Below the pieces are notes generated by a model that saw only the letters and a program-made list of their open reading frames with translations, had not been told where the DNA came from and did no database searches. The translations under genes and the position numbers were made by a program. Below, piece by piece: positions 7,396-15,293 of a stretch of 64,000 nucleotides of DNA; within the stretch, counting starts at the first letter, position 1; each line of letters starts with the position of its first letter. The stretch covers positions 144,817 to 208,816 of the forward strand of contig NZ_JSEP01000010.1 in NCBI RefSeq assembly GCF_001624695.1. Reading direction: 5' to 3'. Origin of the DNA: Labrenzia sp. OB1. Lineage in GTDB: Bacteria > Pseudomonadota > Alphaproteobacteria > Rhizobiales > Stappiaceae.

Positions 7396-8403
7396 TCACT
7401 CCCTCGTCTCCACTTCCACCATCGTCACCCAGCCACCGCCTTCCGGGTCGATCGTGTGACTGACGCTGCTGGCGACCCACTGGATGGCCCCGATCGCCGT
7501 CCCGAAGCCGGTAAGTATGACCGGCGCACCGGCAACCGCCGCAGGGTTGCCGCGCATCTCAAATGAGCCCGTGCCGCTCCAACGGGTGAGGGCCGTCACC
7601 ATTGTCGCGGCGGTCTTTTTTGCTTCCGCCTGGCTGGGCGTCAGGTGAAGCGCGCTGAACGGCCCGCCTGTCTCACCGAACGACTGGTTTTCCCGCCCCA
7701 CCCGGCCTTTCTTCGGGTCGTACCAGCTGGTTTCGGTCTTCTCATGCGCCGGCCGTTCCTCGATATCGACATCCCAGCCATAGACCCGGCGCCGGTCGAT
7801 CAGGATCGGCGGCAGATCCTTGCCCGAGCCCGATTGCGCCTTGCCCCGCTCCAGGACGACCAGCTTGCCGGCCTGGGGCTTGACGACCGCGCCGATCTCG
7901 TCGGCCAGCTCGGTGGCGAAATCCAGCAGGCTCTGGTTCAGCCGCATCCGGTAGGGGATCTCGATCGACGCGATCACCGGGCTGACAAGCGCGGAAACGC
8001 CGGCCTCGGCCGCCAGGCTCTCGAAGATCTTCCCGGCGGTGCCGAACCCGCCCTCGGGGTCGTAGTGTTTTGAGCCGCTGGCCTTCATCTTGTCGATGAA
8101 ATCAGCCGCCCGGCAATGCACCTCCATCGTCTCGCCATCCTCGGCCGAGCCGCCGAAGGCCGTGCGGCTGACCGTGAAGCTGCCGAAGTCCGCCGCCGCG
8201 CCGGGTACAAACCCGGCCTTGATGGAATAGCGCGTACCCTTGGGGGGCGGAGAAAAGGGCGGGGCCTTGAATGTCAGCACAGCCTCGTCGCTTTCGTATC
8301 CGGCCTGATCGGTGATGGACACACTGAGCAGATCGCTGCCCCAGAAGGGAACGAGATTGGCGCTTGTGGGCCCGGAGACGATCACAAAGGGACGGGCGAT
8401 CAT
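7396..8403 (-). CDS. Phage late control protein D / tail hub (gpD family)
   Basis: 335 residues. The family features of P2 gpD are visible: an N-terminal beta segment starting RPFVIVSGP, a central part like ADFIDKMKASGSKHYDPEGG, and a C-terminal half with DVDIEERPAHEKTETSWYD. gpD-type proteins form the central hub or spike base beneath the tail tube and correspond to T4 gp27 and Mu gp44. It overlaps the X gene by 4 nt and is the last tail gene of the operon. No frameshift is seen. Confidence 0.88.
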   Translation of the reverse strand: MIARPFVIVSGPTSANLVPFWGSDLLSVSITDQAGYESDEAVLTFKAPPFSPPPKGTRYSIKAGFVPGAAADFGSFTVSRTAFGGSAEDGETMEVHCRAADFIDKMKASGSKHYDPEGGFGTAGKIFESLAAEAGVSALVSPVIASIEIPYRMRLNQSLLDFATELADEIGAVVKPQAGKLVVLERGKAQSGSGKDLPPILIDRRRVYGWDVDIEERPAHEKTETSWYDPKKGRVGRENQSFGETGGPFSALHLTPSQAEAKKTAATMVTALTRWSGTGSFEMRGNPAAVAGAPVILTGFGTAIGAIQWVASSVSHTIDPEGGGWVTMVEVETRE

Positions 8404-8639
8404 TCCCAGGGCCTCACCGGGGTTTCATCTGCGGCTTCGGGGGCTGCGGGCACGCTTAGGATTGTGCCGAAGGCAACGTCGCCGGCCGGGTTTTTCTTGT
8501 CGCCGGAAAGGCGCCGGTTGGCGGTGAGCAGCGTCTCCGTGGTCGCGCCGCGTTCGCTGCCGTAAAGATCGCGGGCAACGCGGTCGATCCGCTCCGCGTC
8601 TTCCGTGACCGTGTAGGTGGTGACTGGATTATCGGTCAT
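8400..8639 (-). CDS. Phage tail protein X (LysM-like)
   Basis: 79 residues. The segment YTVTEDAERIDRVARDLYG resembles the LysM-like fold of P2 gpX, a small tail protein essential for assembly. A typical X-family ending (NPAGDVAFGTILSVP) follows. It sits between U and D with 4-nt overlap to D, as in P2-like clusters. Confidence 0.85.
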   Translation of the reverse strand: MTDNPVTTYTVTEDAERIDRVARDLYGSERGATTETLLTANRRLSGDKKNPAGDVAFGTILSVPAAPEAADETPVRPWE

Positions 8640-8645
8640 GTTGCC

Positions 8646-9035
8646 TCACACGAAGACCAGGCCGATTTCGGCGTTGAGGGACCGGCCCCGGCCGGTGAAC
8701 GGATGGAAGCGGTCTTCATCCATGTAAAGCTCGCGGATGACGACCAGACCGAGATTGTCGGCGGCCAGATTGGCGCCGAGACGCAGATAAAGCACCGGCA
8801 ATTGCGCGGTGTGCTGCGTTTGCAGCCAACCTAGGGCGTCCATGCCGCCGAAGACAAAGGGAAGGGTGAGGACTTCCAGCCTGGCGGAGCGCTCGCCGAT
8901 CCCGGTCAATTGATAATCCATGCCGGTGAAGGTCGCCCGGCCGGGCACGCGGGTCTCGCTTGCCTGGCTCACATGCTGCGGATTGAGACCGATGACCTTG
9001 AGCTGGGCGGCGCCGATGGACACGAGCGACGTCAT
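8646..9035 (-). CDS. Phage tail protein U (tail completion)
   Basis: 129 residues. It has the gpU-type layout: a short N-terminus, then GRATFTGMDYQLTGIGERSA, a LGWLQTQHTAQLPVLY segment and an ending of the RSLNAEIGLVFV type. In P2, gpU is needed for tail completion. It overlaps the tape-measure start by 4 nt and precedes X, matching the T-U-X-D order of P2-like phages. Confidence 0.85.
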   Translation of the reverse strand: MTSLVSIGAAQLKVIGLNPQHVSQASETRVPGRATFTGMDYQLTGIGERSARLEVLTLPFVFGGMDALGWLQTQHTAQLPVLYLRLGANLAADNLGLVVIRELYMDEDRFHPFTGRGRSLNAEIGLVFV

Positions 9036-11149
9036 GCGAAGTCTCCGGTGTCATGCAGCGCACGGGCGCGGGCGGTGCGGATGGCCCGGTTTTGCATGCG
9101 CTGTGCTTCGCGGGCGGCCCGTTCCGGATCGCGCACCTGGTTGAAAGTGTTCTGGATCTTCAGGGCGGGAGCAGGCGCAGCCGGCACCGATTTGAAGGAC
9201 CGCCCCGGACCGCGCTCCCTGTGCGAGATCGGGTCGGCACCGGAGAAACTCGGATTGATCTTCGGCGTGGCGGTGAAGGAAAAACGGGCCTTCAGCTGAT
9301 CGGCGATCGCGGTTGCCTTGCCGGCCTCTTCTGTGAGCGCATCGGCAAACTCCGACCCGGCCTTGTCGCCAGCTTCCCGGAAGGACTGCGGACCGGGTAC
9401 CAGGCGTTCAAGGTTCGCGGTACCAGGTTTGGCGCGCGGCGCGGGGACGCCTCCGGGCGCTGGAGATTGCGGCTCGCCCCCACCCTGGAGCTGGCGGGCC
9501 TGTTGCAACTGCCACTCCAGTTCCTTCAGCCGCAGTTCCAGGGGCAGGCGGGCCGTATCCGGCAGGCCGAAACGGGATTCCGGCCGGTTCTCGATCTGGC
9601 CCTTCAACTCCTCGATTTCCAATTGGAGCGCCCCGGTATCGACCGACTTGAGCCGGCCGGTGTTGGCGATGCTTTCCTCCTGCCTGCGGAAGGCCGGGTT
9701 GATCCAGCCGATGAACTCCTCGATGAGCGGATTGGTGATGCCGCCCCAAAGGGAGCCTGCCGTGCGGCCGCTCTTGGTCAAGGCTGCTTTCCTGCGATCC
9801 GATTGCGCCTTGGGCGTGTTCTCCAGAAAGCCGGCGTCGAGATCGACGATGCCCTCTGACTTGTTGCGGATGGCTGCGTAAGCCTGATTGTAGAAAGCGC
9901 GGTTGTTCAGGAGGGGCCGCAGGGCGGATTTGGCCTGCATGTCGCCGAAGAGTTCGCCAATGGCAAATTCGTTGCCGCCGGTCAGGCGTTGAACCTCATC
10001 GAGAAGCGCCAGGATATAGGGCGTTCCCTGTTCCTGCGCCCGCCCGGAAACGGCTCTGAGATCCACGCCCTTTTCCTCGAAATTTTTGACGGTCTCCGGT
10101 GAAGCCATTTTCGACAGGAGGTTCTGCAGGTTGGTTGCCGCGCCCGCTTCCATGCCGGCGCCTTTGCGCACGACCTGGGCGAGGGCCACCAGCTCGGCCG
10201 AGGCGTCCAGTCCGGAGCGGCCGCTGGCGCTGTAAAGCGCACCCAGCTCCGGGAAGTATTTCGCCATCGCCTCGATTTCGAATTCACCTTCCTTGCCGCC
10301 CTTGACGATCTGGTCGAGGAAGGCCGGAACCTGATTTTCCTTGATCCCGAGATTGTTGATCGCGGCGGTTACGGCACGGGCGATGATTTCGGGCTCTGAG
10401 CCCGAGGCGAAGGCGGTTTTACCGACCGGCATGAGGAGGGCGTTCTGGCGTGCAACGGGGAAGTTCGCCGCCGCGAACACGTTCCGGGCGGCGTTGACCG
10501 CTTCCGTATCCTGGCCGAAGCGCATGGCGACACGGGTGTTTTCCGCCTTGATCGCCTTGACCACTTCCGGGTCGCGCATTTCGGCGGTCACGGCCACGCG
10601 GGCGGCCGCGTCGTCCACGGAGTTAAAGCCCTTTTCAAGTTGGTTTAAACCGCGCACGATATTATCGACGGCCGCGAAGGCCGCCAGGGCGCCGAAGGCG
10701 CGGCCGGCGGTCGTTTCCAGCCCGCCCATCACGCCCGTCAGGCGCTTTGCCGGAACGACGACCGCGCCCTGGTCCGCGACCCGGCGCCCGAGCCCGTCCA
10801 CTTTTCTCGTCGCGCGATCCACCTCGCCATGCAGCGCCCGGAACTTGGTGCGGTCGATTGTCCTCAACCTGTTGCCCGCCTGCGTCGCCGCATTGCCAAG
10901 CTGCTTCAGCTCCCGTTCCACCCGGTCGGTTTTCTGGGCGTTGAGCGCGCGCATCTTGTTGGCGGGCAGTTCCAGGGCGGTGGCCGCTTTGCGGGCATTG
11001 CCGCTGATCTTGTCGAGATCCCGGCCGAGCTTGCGGGTGCCGGAGCCGTCGAGCCGGTCGGCCGCCCGGTCAATCTCCTGAAGGTCTTTCTTGGCACGGC
11101 GGGCGCCGCGATCCTTGTAGTCAAGGCGCAGCTTTAGCGAAACGTCCAT
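9032..11149 (-). CDS. Phage tail tape measure protein (gpT)
   Basis: 705 residues. A charged helical N-terminus is followed by a region with KAENTRVAMRFGQDTEAVNA and GIKENQVPAFLDQIVKGGKE that fits the TIGR01760 tape-measure family core. A coiled-coil stretch follows (about residues 505-565), then a Pro-rich segment. Tape measures set tail length; at roughly 0.15 nm per residue this would predict a tail near 100 nm (general rule, not a measurement). It is placed directly after the E/E' chaperone pair, as expected. The frame is intact, which argues against long neutral decay of the locus. Confidence 0.92.
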   Translation of the reverse strand: MDVSLKLRLDYKDRGARRAKKDLQEIDRAADRLDGSGTRKLGRDLDKISGNARKAATALELPANKMRALNAQKTDRVERELKQLGNAATQAGNRLRTIDRTKFRALHGEVDRATRKVDGLGRRVADQGAVVVPAKRLTGVMGGLETTAGRAFGALAAFAAVDNIVRGLNQLEKGFNSVDDAAARVAVTAEMRDPEVVKAIKAENTRVAMRFGQDTEAVNAARNVFAAANFPVARQNALLMPVGKTAFASGSEPEIIARAVTAAINNLGIKENQVPAFLDQIVKGGKEGEFEIEAMAKYFPELGALYSASGRSGLDASAELVALAQVVRKGAGMEAGAATNLQNLLSKMASPETVKNFEEKGVDLRAVSGRAQEQGTPYILALLDEVQRLTGGNEFAIGELFGDMQAKSALRPLLNNRAFYNQAYAAIRNKSEGIVDLDAGFLENTPKAQSDRRKAALTKSGRTAGSLWGGITNPLIEEFIGWINPAFRRQEESIANTGRLKSVDTGALQLEIEELKGQIENRPESRFGLPDTARLPLELRLKELEWQLQQARQLQGGGEPQSPAPGGVPAPRAKPGTANLERLVPGPQSFREAGDKAGSEFADALTEEAGKATAIADQLKARFSFTATPKINPSFSGADPISHRERGPGRSFKSVPAAPAPALKIQNTFNQVRDPERAAREAQRMQNRAIRTARARALHDTGDFA

Positions 11150-11374
11150 TCAAGTCTCCGCCTTGTCAGTTCCGGTCATCAGGCCAAAGGTCTCGCCGTG
11201 GATGTCGTCGGCCTCTTTCCACCACAGCAGGCACTCGGTCCATTCCCAGCCGAGCACCTGGTGAAGGGGCGTGTGAAGGATGGCGGCCGTGCGGGCGGCG
11301 ATGCGCCGCCAGTCTTCCGGACGCGCTCTCAGGCGTCGTCCGCCCGGAAGACGCGCGGAAAAAAATCCAGGCAC
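11150..11374 (-). CDS. Tail assembly chaperone extension (E'), made by -1 frameshift
   Basis: This frame lies in the -1 phase relative to the upstream chaperone gene and overlaps its last 46 nt. A TTTTTTT run (11365-11359) sits in the overlap. Slippage there would join the first 136 residues of E to the 69 residues beginning SARLPGG, giving a fusion of about 205 residues. Independent translation from the GTG at 11374 is less likely, since no good ribosome-binding site is seen. Contractile-tail phages such as P2 make their chaperone pair (E and E+E') this way. The GWEWTECLLWWKEA part is the typical tryptophan-rich C-terminal extension. Confidence 0.85.
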   Translation of the reverse strand: MPGFFSARLPGGRRLRARPEDWRRIAARTAAILHTPLHQVLGWEWTECLLWWKEADDIHGETFGLMTGTDKAET

Positions 11375-11766
11375 CGTTCGCTTACCGCATCGCCGTCATC
11401 GTCCATCAGGCCGCGCAGCACGGCGGCCGGCAGTCCGGTCTGGGCGGCGTAGATCTCATAGAGGTCCAGCTTGCCGTCGCGCATTTTGGAGGCGATCTGC
11501 CCGACTTTCGCGACGGTCAGCCGGCGCACGGTGATGCTCTTCACTGTGCGTCCGGACCACTTGAACGGATGACTGAGCGGCACCTCGGCAAGACGTGTTG
11601 CCGGATCGGACTGGAAATCGAGATCCGCGATATCAACCGGCACTTCCGGCGCGGGTTCGAGTGCGGATGGCGCGGCCGTGTTGTCCAGATCCGCCGTCAG
11701 GTCCTCCGGCGGCATCTGGATCTCTTCAAGCGGCACGTCCAGACCGGGTTTTCTGCTGTCGTTCAT
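11329..11766 (-). CDS. Phage tail assembly chaperone E (Mu gp41/P2 E type)
   Basis: 145 residues starting at ATG 11766 (MNDSRKPG). An acidic N-terminal tail precedes the family core VPLSHPFKWSGRTVKSITVR and the KVGQIASKMRDGKLDLYEI helix, which is characteristic of phage tail assembly protein E. The protein is a chaperone for the tape measure. It continues into E' by frameshifting at the T7 run near its end. The open frame extends farther upstream but that part is a shadow of the tube gene. Confidence 0.88.
   Translation of the reverse strand: MNDSRKPGLDVPLEEIQMPPEDLTADLDNTAAPSALEPAPEVPVDIADLDFQSDPATRLAEVPLSHPFKWSGRTVKSITVRRLTVAKVGQIASKMRDGKLDLYEIYAAQTGLPAAVLRGLMDDDGDAVSERCLDFFPRVFRADDA
11359..11365 (-). 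promoter_or_regulatory. Slippery heptamer for -1 programmed frameshift
   Basis: In the zero frame the codons are GAT-TTT-TTT-CCG, so the heptamer is T-TTT-TTT, a canonical X-XXY-YYZ site. After slippage the reading continues as TCC-GCG-CGT into the E' frame. The position (between E and the tape measure) and the phase (-1) match the conserved frameshift of tail chaperone genes. Confidence 0.88.
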
Positions 11767-11776
11767 GGATGCTGCC

Positions 11777-12283
11777 TCAGGCCGCGATGATCGCGTTGTG
11801 ATCGGCGCTGTAGTCGGCGCCGTTGATGACGATCTTGTTGGCGAAGAAGTCGAAGGCGTGGATCCGTTTGCCGTCCACGATGTCCTCATAGGCGACGATC
11901 GAGCCGACCTGATATTCGGTCTGTCCGCCGCGCTTGCCGCTGACACGGGGCTGGCTGACCGCGCTCACCAGGCCTTTCAGGATCACGACCCGGCCGATGT
12001 TCTTGCCGGCCTGCAGGTCGCGCAGGCGCTCATAATAGTAGAACGTGGTCCAGTCGCCCGCCTCGCGGCCGAAGAGAGAACGCACGTCGTCATGTGAGCC
12101 GTGCAGGGAGAAGGGGGCCGACAGGGGCTCGATCTCGCCGGGGTTCTCGAAAGCCATCCAGCTTCCCGCCAGGGTGATCGTGTCCTGGACACGGCTGAGG
12201 TTCGGCATCTGCACGGTGTCGAGGCGCAAGCGCTGGTTCAGCGTATCGACATACCAGTTCGCGCCATAGATCACGCTATCCAT
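11777..12283 (-). CDS. Major tail tube protein (gpFII)
   Basis: 168 residues. The FII family pattern is visible: an N-terminal ANWYVD segment, PNLSRVQDTITLAG, a WTTFYYYERLRD strand region and the acidic ending YEDIVDGKRIHAFDFFANK. FII polymerises into the inner tube around the tape measure. It lies 11 nt after the sheath gene (stop 12295) and 10 nt before the chaperone start, the standard FI-FII-E-T order. Confidence 0.92.
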   Translation of the reverse strand: MDSVIYGANWYVDTLNQRLRLDTVQMPNLSRVQDTITLAGSWMAFENPGEIEPLSAPFSLHGSHDDVRSLFGREAGDWTTFYYYERLRDLQAGKNIGRVVILKGLVSAVSQPRVSGKRGGQTEYQVGSIVAYEDIVDGKRIHAFDFFANKIVINGADYSADHNAIIAA

Positions 12284-12294
12284 GTTCGGTTCCT

Positions 12295-13533
12295 TTAAGC
12301 TGTGCTGGCTACGCGGATGTTCTGGTCGCCGAGGGCCTCAAGGGCCTGGGCGATATTTTCCGCCAGAAGATCGAAGGCTTCCGGCTGGGGCTCGGTGAAG
12401 ATCTGCAGATCGACGAGATCCGGCGTTTCCTCGAAACGCAGCTTGACCTTCAGGGCGCCGTCCCGCAGGGAGGTATTGGGGTTCAGCGCCCGGTCCCAGA
12501 TCACCTCGTAATCGATGATCGCGCCGAAGGCCTGGCGCTCGGCGCAGGCTTCGGAAATCGTCCGGTAGATGAGTGTCGCCAGATGGGGCCCGAGATCCTG
12601 GGCATTGTATTTGCGCATTGCCCGGATGAATGCCTTTTCAATCGAGCGGCGGGTGCGGATGCGCTTGATGGATCGGTAGTCCACAACGGTCGGATCGGTT
12701 GCCGTGGTGAAGGGCGCCCACAGCAGCTTGTTTTCGATGATCGTGCCGACACCGGACTGGCAGAGAAAATTGCTGTCGGAAGTCGGGTCGCCGTCGCGGT
12801 GGCTGACACGGGTCTCGACGCCTCTGATCCCGACCAGGGGCTTGTTCCAGGCGGCTTTGTAAGGGTTGCCTGCTTCCGCATCCCGCTTCAGGATCTGGGC
12901 CGCCCAGGAGGTGGACATGGGGGCGGTCGCATCGGCGCCGTCCTTCCAGATCTTCACGCGCGGATAGCCCATCAGGATATTGAGCGAGGTGGCGAAGTCG
13001 GCAGCCGAGGTCGCGGCGGTTTCGCGCGTGGTGCCATCGGCATCGGCGACCACGAAGCAGTCGATGATTTTGGCGCAGACACCTTCGGCGGCCGTTACCA
13101 CCGGATTGGCTGCATTGCCCGGTCGCTGGTGGCTGTACTCCGGCGCGATGATCAGTGCCGGCTCGATACCGATTTCCGAAAGAGCTTCCTGAAGTGCCCA
13201 GACACCGGTCTTCTCCGTGGCGCTGCCGGCAATGTGCCCGAGCTGGGTTTCCTCGTCCGGGCCCTCGGGGCATCGGCTGAAGATGACATCGGTGGAGATG
13301 CCGGCAGACGCGATCTGCTCGATCGCGTCTTTGGCAACGCCATTGCCCAGAAGGGCGATTGTGGCCGCGTCTTCCGTCGACACGGCGATGGGCTTGTGCA
13401 TTTCAATGGAGTTGTCGGCCTCGGGGGCCGGCAGGCACATGCCGATGTAGGTCTGGCGCGCATTGATGGAGGCGACGGTGGGTGTCAGATCCGAAAAGAC
13501 GCGGGTACCGACATTGGGGACGATGGCGCTCAT
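12295..13533 (-). CDS. Phage tail sheath protein (gpFI)
   Basis: 412 residues from ATG 13533 (MSAIVPN), preceded by a GGAGA motif; a TTG start 7 codons earlier is possible but less likely. Features of contractile sheath proteins are present: VASINARQTYIGM near the N-terminus, PTVVDYRSIKRIRTRRSIEK and a conserved C-terminal RFEETPDLVDLQIF segment. The sheath contracts to drive the tube through the target envelope. It is the first gene of the downstream tail transcription unit, after a strong terminator at 13600-13628. Confidence 0.93.
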   Translation of the reverse strand: MSAIVPNVGTRVFSDLTPTVASINARQTYIGMCLPAPEADNSIEMHKPIAVSTEDAATIALLGNGVAKDAIEQIASAGISTDVIFSRCPEGPDEETQLGHIAGSATEKTGVWALQEALSEIGIEPALIIAPEYSHQRPGNAANPVVTAAEGVCAKIIDCFVVADADGTTRETAATSAADFATSLNILMGYPRVKIWKDGADATAPMSTSWAAQILKRDAEAGNPYKAAWNKPLVGIRGVETRVSHRDGDPTSDSNFLCQSGVGTIIENKLLWAPFTTATDPTVVDYRSIKRIRTRRSIEKAFIRAMRKYNAQDLGPHLATLIYRTISEACAERQAFGAIIDYEVIWDRALNPNTSLRDGALKVKLRFEETPDLVDLQIFTEPQPEAFDLLAENIAQALEALGDQNIRVASTA

Positions 13534-13599
13534 ATCAGCGTGGTCTCCGGCCAAGGGTTAAAGGCAGTTGAAGCTGCCTTCATCATCGGCCGGACGCGC

Positions 13600-13628
13600 A
13601 AAAAAAAGGGGCTGACGATCGTCAGCCC
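13600..13628 (-). terminator. Rho-independent terminator after the tail-fibre genes
   Basis: On the minus strand GGGCTGAC-GATC-GTCAGCCC forms an 8-bp perfect stem and is followed by a run of eight Ts. It lies 67 nt after the fibre-assembly gene and 67 nt before the sheath start, so it separates two tail transcription units. Confidence 0.9.
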
Positions 13629-13694
13629 ACGGGATTTGTCCTTCGGATATGCGTCATATTGCAGAAAGAAAGGGGCTTGCGCAATCCCGTCTTC

Positions 13695-14204
13695 TCAGAG
13701 CGACAGGGCCTCCTGCCAGAGCGTGTCTACGTCTTCGGGCGAAAATCCCAACGTGCCCGACAGGCTTACGATGAGGGGGTGGAGCCGCTCGAACTGTGTC
13801 GCGTATTCCCATTCGATTTGTGCATTGGCGCGCTCGATGTCGTCGGCGATCTGCGCGATGGCCGAGTCCACCTGGTCGAGAGTACGACCGGATTGCACCA
13901 GAGCGAGCCGGAATTGCCGGGCGGTCAAGGGGGGCATCCTGGCACGAAGATCCTCGGCTGCCGGCGCACTCCATTCGGGGATCGCGCCTCCTGCATTCAG
14001 CCAGGACTGCGCGGCCTCGATGACCTTAAGGTTCCAGGCATTGTTTTCACCCGGCCTCAGTCCGGTAAAAAGGATCTCGCGTTCGCCGTTCGGCCATTCC
14101 ACTTCATATTCCACCGTTCCGATGAGTTGGCTCAGGTCCGCAAGGGTGTGATCGGTCTCATGGTGCGGCAGGACGCCGATGATCTGTACAATGGAAGCGT
14201 TCAT
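13695..14204 (-). CDS. Probable tail fibre assembly protein
   Basis: 169 residues; its start overlaps the fibre stop as ATGA. The C-terminal half (PPLTARQFRLALVQSG then DDIERANAQIEWEYATQFE) is a pattern often found in the C-terminal part of phage fibre-assembly or fibre-associated small proteins. It probably helps fold or trimerise the fibre encoded just upstream. The N-terminal half is not recognised. Terminated by the hairpin at 13600-13628. Confidence 0.65.
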   Translation of the reverse strand: MNASIVQIIGVLPHHETDHTLADLSQLIGTVEYEVEWPNGEREILFTGLRPGENNAWNLKVIEAAQSWLNAGGAIPEWSAPAAEDLRARMPPLTARQFRLALVQSGRTLDQVDSAIAQIADDIERANAQIEWEYATQFERLHPLIVSLSGTLGFSPEDVDTLWQEALSL

Positions 14205-15283
14205 CAGGCGACCCTCTGCATAAGAGCGATCGGACCATCTGCAAGTCCGCGAGCCCGCCAGGTGCCGGTAAGACCGGATCCCCGGTTGGGGTGTGAGCTG
14301 TCGACATATTGCGCGCTGTTGCCGGTGTAGTGGTAGACCGCTCTGGAGGCGCTGCGGTTCAGGTTACTTCTGCCAGATGCGAGCAGCGTGTGACCGATCG
14401 GAAAGTTGGTCGCGCCGCTGCTCGTTTGCGTATCGCAGAGTGCCAGCTTGTGGAAGCCGCCGTCATTTTCTTCCACCACGAAACAATTCTGGCTGTCATC
14501 CCACCCGAGTGACCGCCAGGTGTTGCTGTTGTCGTCATAGAAATGATGCCAGCTGTCGCCTCCGCCGTTTTTTCCCGTGTAAAGATCGCCGTGGCCCGCC
14601 AGGTTGCCCGTCACCGTCAGGCTTCCCGACATGGTGTCGCTTGCATCGGAGCGGACAAACTGGCTGCTGTTGAGCCCGTCAAGCTTGTCGCTGTCTGCGG
14701 CTTTCGCTGTCTTGCCGAGCTTTCCAGCCAGGAGTCCTGTGATTGTCGTTGAAAAGTCCGGATCGTTGCCGAGCGCGTTGGAAAGTTCGTTGAGCGTGTC
14801 CAGTGTATCGGGCGCCGCACCGACCAGATCGTTCAGTGCCGCCTGGATGTCGCTCACTTCGGCCTTGCCCGTCTGGATCTCGACAAGGGCCTCCTGGACG
14901 TTATTGGCGGTCAGGCCGGCGATCGCATCGATCGCGAAGAACTCCGCCCGTGCCGCAATCGCCCGCCACTTGCCGGTCAGATACTGCAGCAGCATGCCCT
15001 GGGTGACATCGGCCGTGTCGGTATCGGCAAGGTCGGAGAGGTTTTCCGGAAGGTTGGCGCTCGCCTGCGTGAGCACATCCAGGGCGTTCTGCAATCCGGT
15101 GATATCGCCGATCGCGTGACTGTGCTGGCTTTCCGCCTTGCCGCCAATTGCAACACTGGCGGCATGCAGCAACATGTCGATGAGATCGATTGCCAGGGCC
15201 AGACGGGCCATGTCCACGTCGAGGTTGTTGTCCGTATGCGGTTTCGGAATCGCATTGTGTTCGGTTACAGCGTCGGTTGTCAT
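14204..15283 (-). CDS. Phage tail fibre / receptor-binding protein
   Basis: 359 residues from ATG 15283, chosen because GAGGAGG lies just upstream; the frame is open nine codons further. The N-terminal half is helical and repeat-like (HAIGDITGLQNALD, SDLADTDTADV and related segments), a frequent feature of fibre shafts. The C-terminal half contains GDSWHHFYDDNSNTWRSLG and further glycine- and Trp-rich segments, probably the receptor-binding head. Host range would be set here. It follows the large DUF4815 gene. Confidence 0.78.
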   Translation of the reverse strand: MTTDAVTEHNAIPKPHTDNNLDVDMARLALAIDLIDMLLHAASVAIGGKAESQHSHAIGDITGLQNALDVLTQASANLPENLSDLADTDTADVTQGMLLQYLTGKWRAIAARAEFFAIDAIAGLTANNVQEALVEIQTGKAEVSDIQAALNDLVGAAPDTLDTLNELSNALGNDPDFSTTITGLLAGKLGKTAKAADSDKLDGLNSSQFVRSDASDTMSGSLTVTGNLAGHGDLYTGKNGGGDSWHHFYDDNSNTWRSLGWDDSQNCFVVEENDGGFHKLALCDTQTSSGATNFPIGHTLLASGRSNLNRSASRAVYHYTGNSAQYVDSSHPNRGSGLTGTWRARGLADGPIALMQRVA

Positions 15284-15293
15284 ACCTGCCTCC

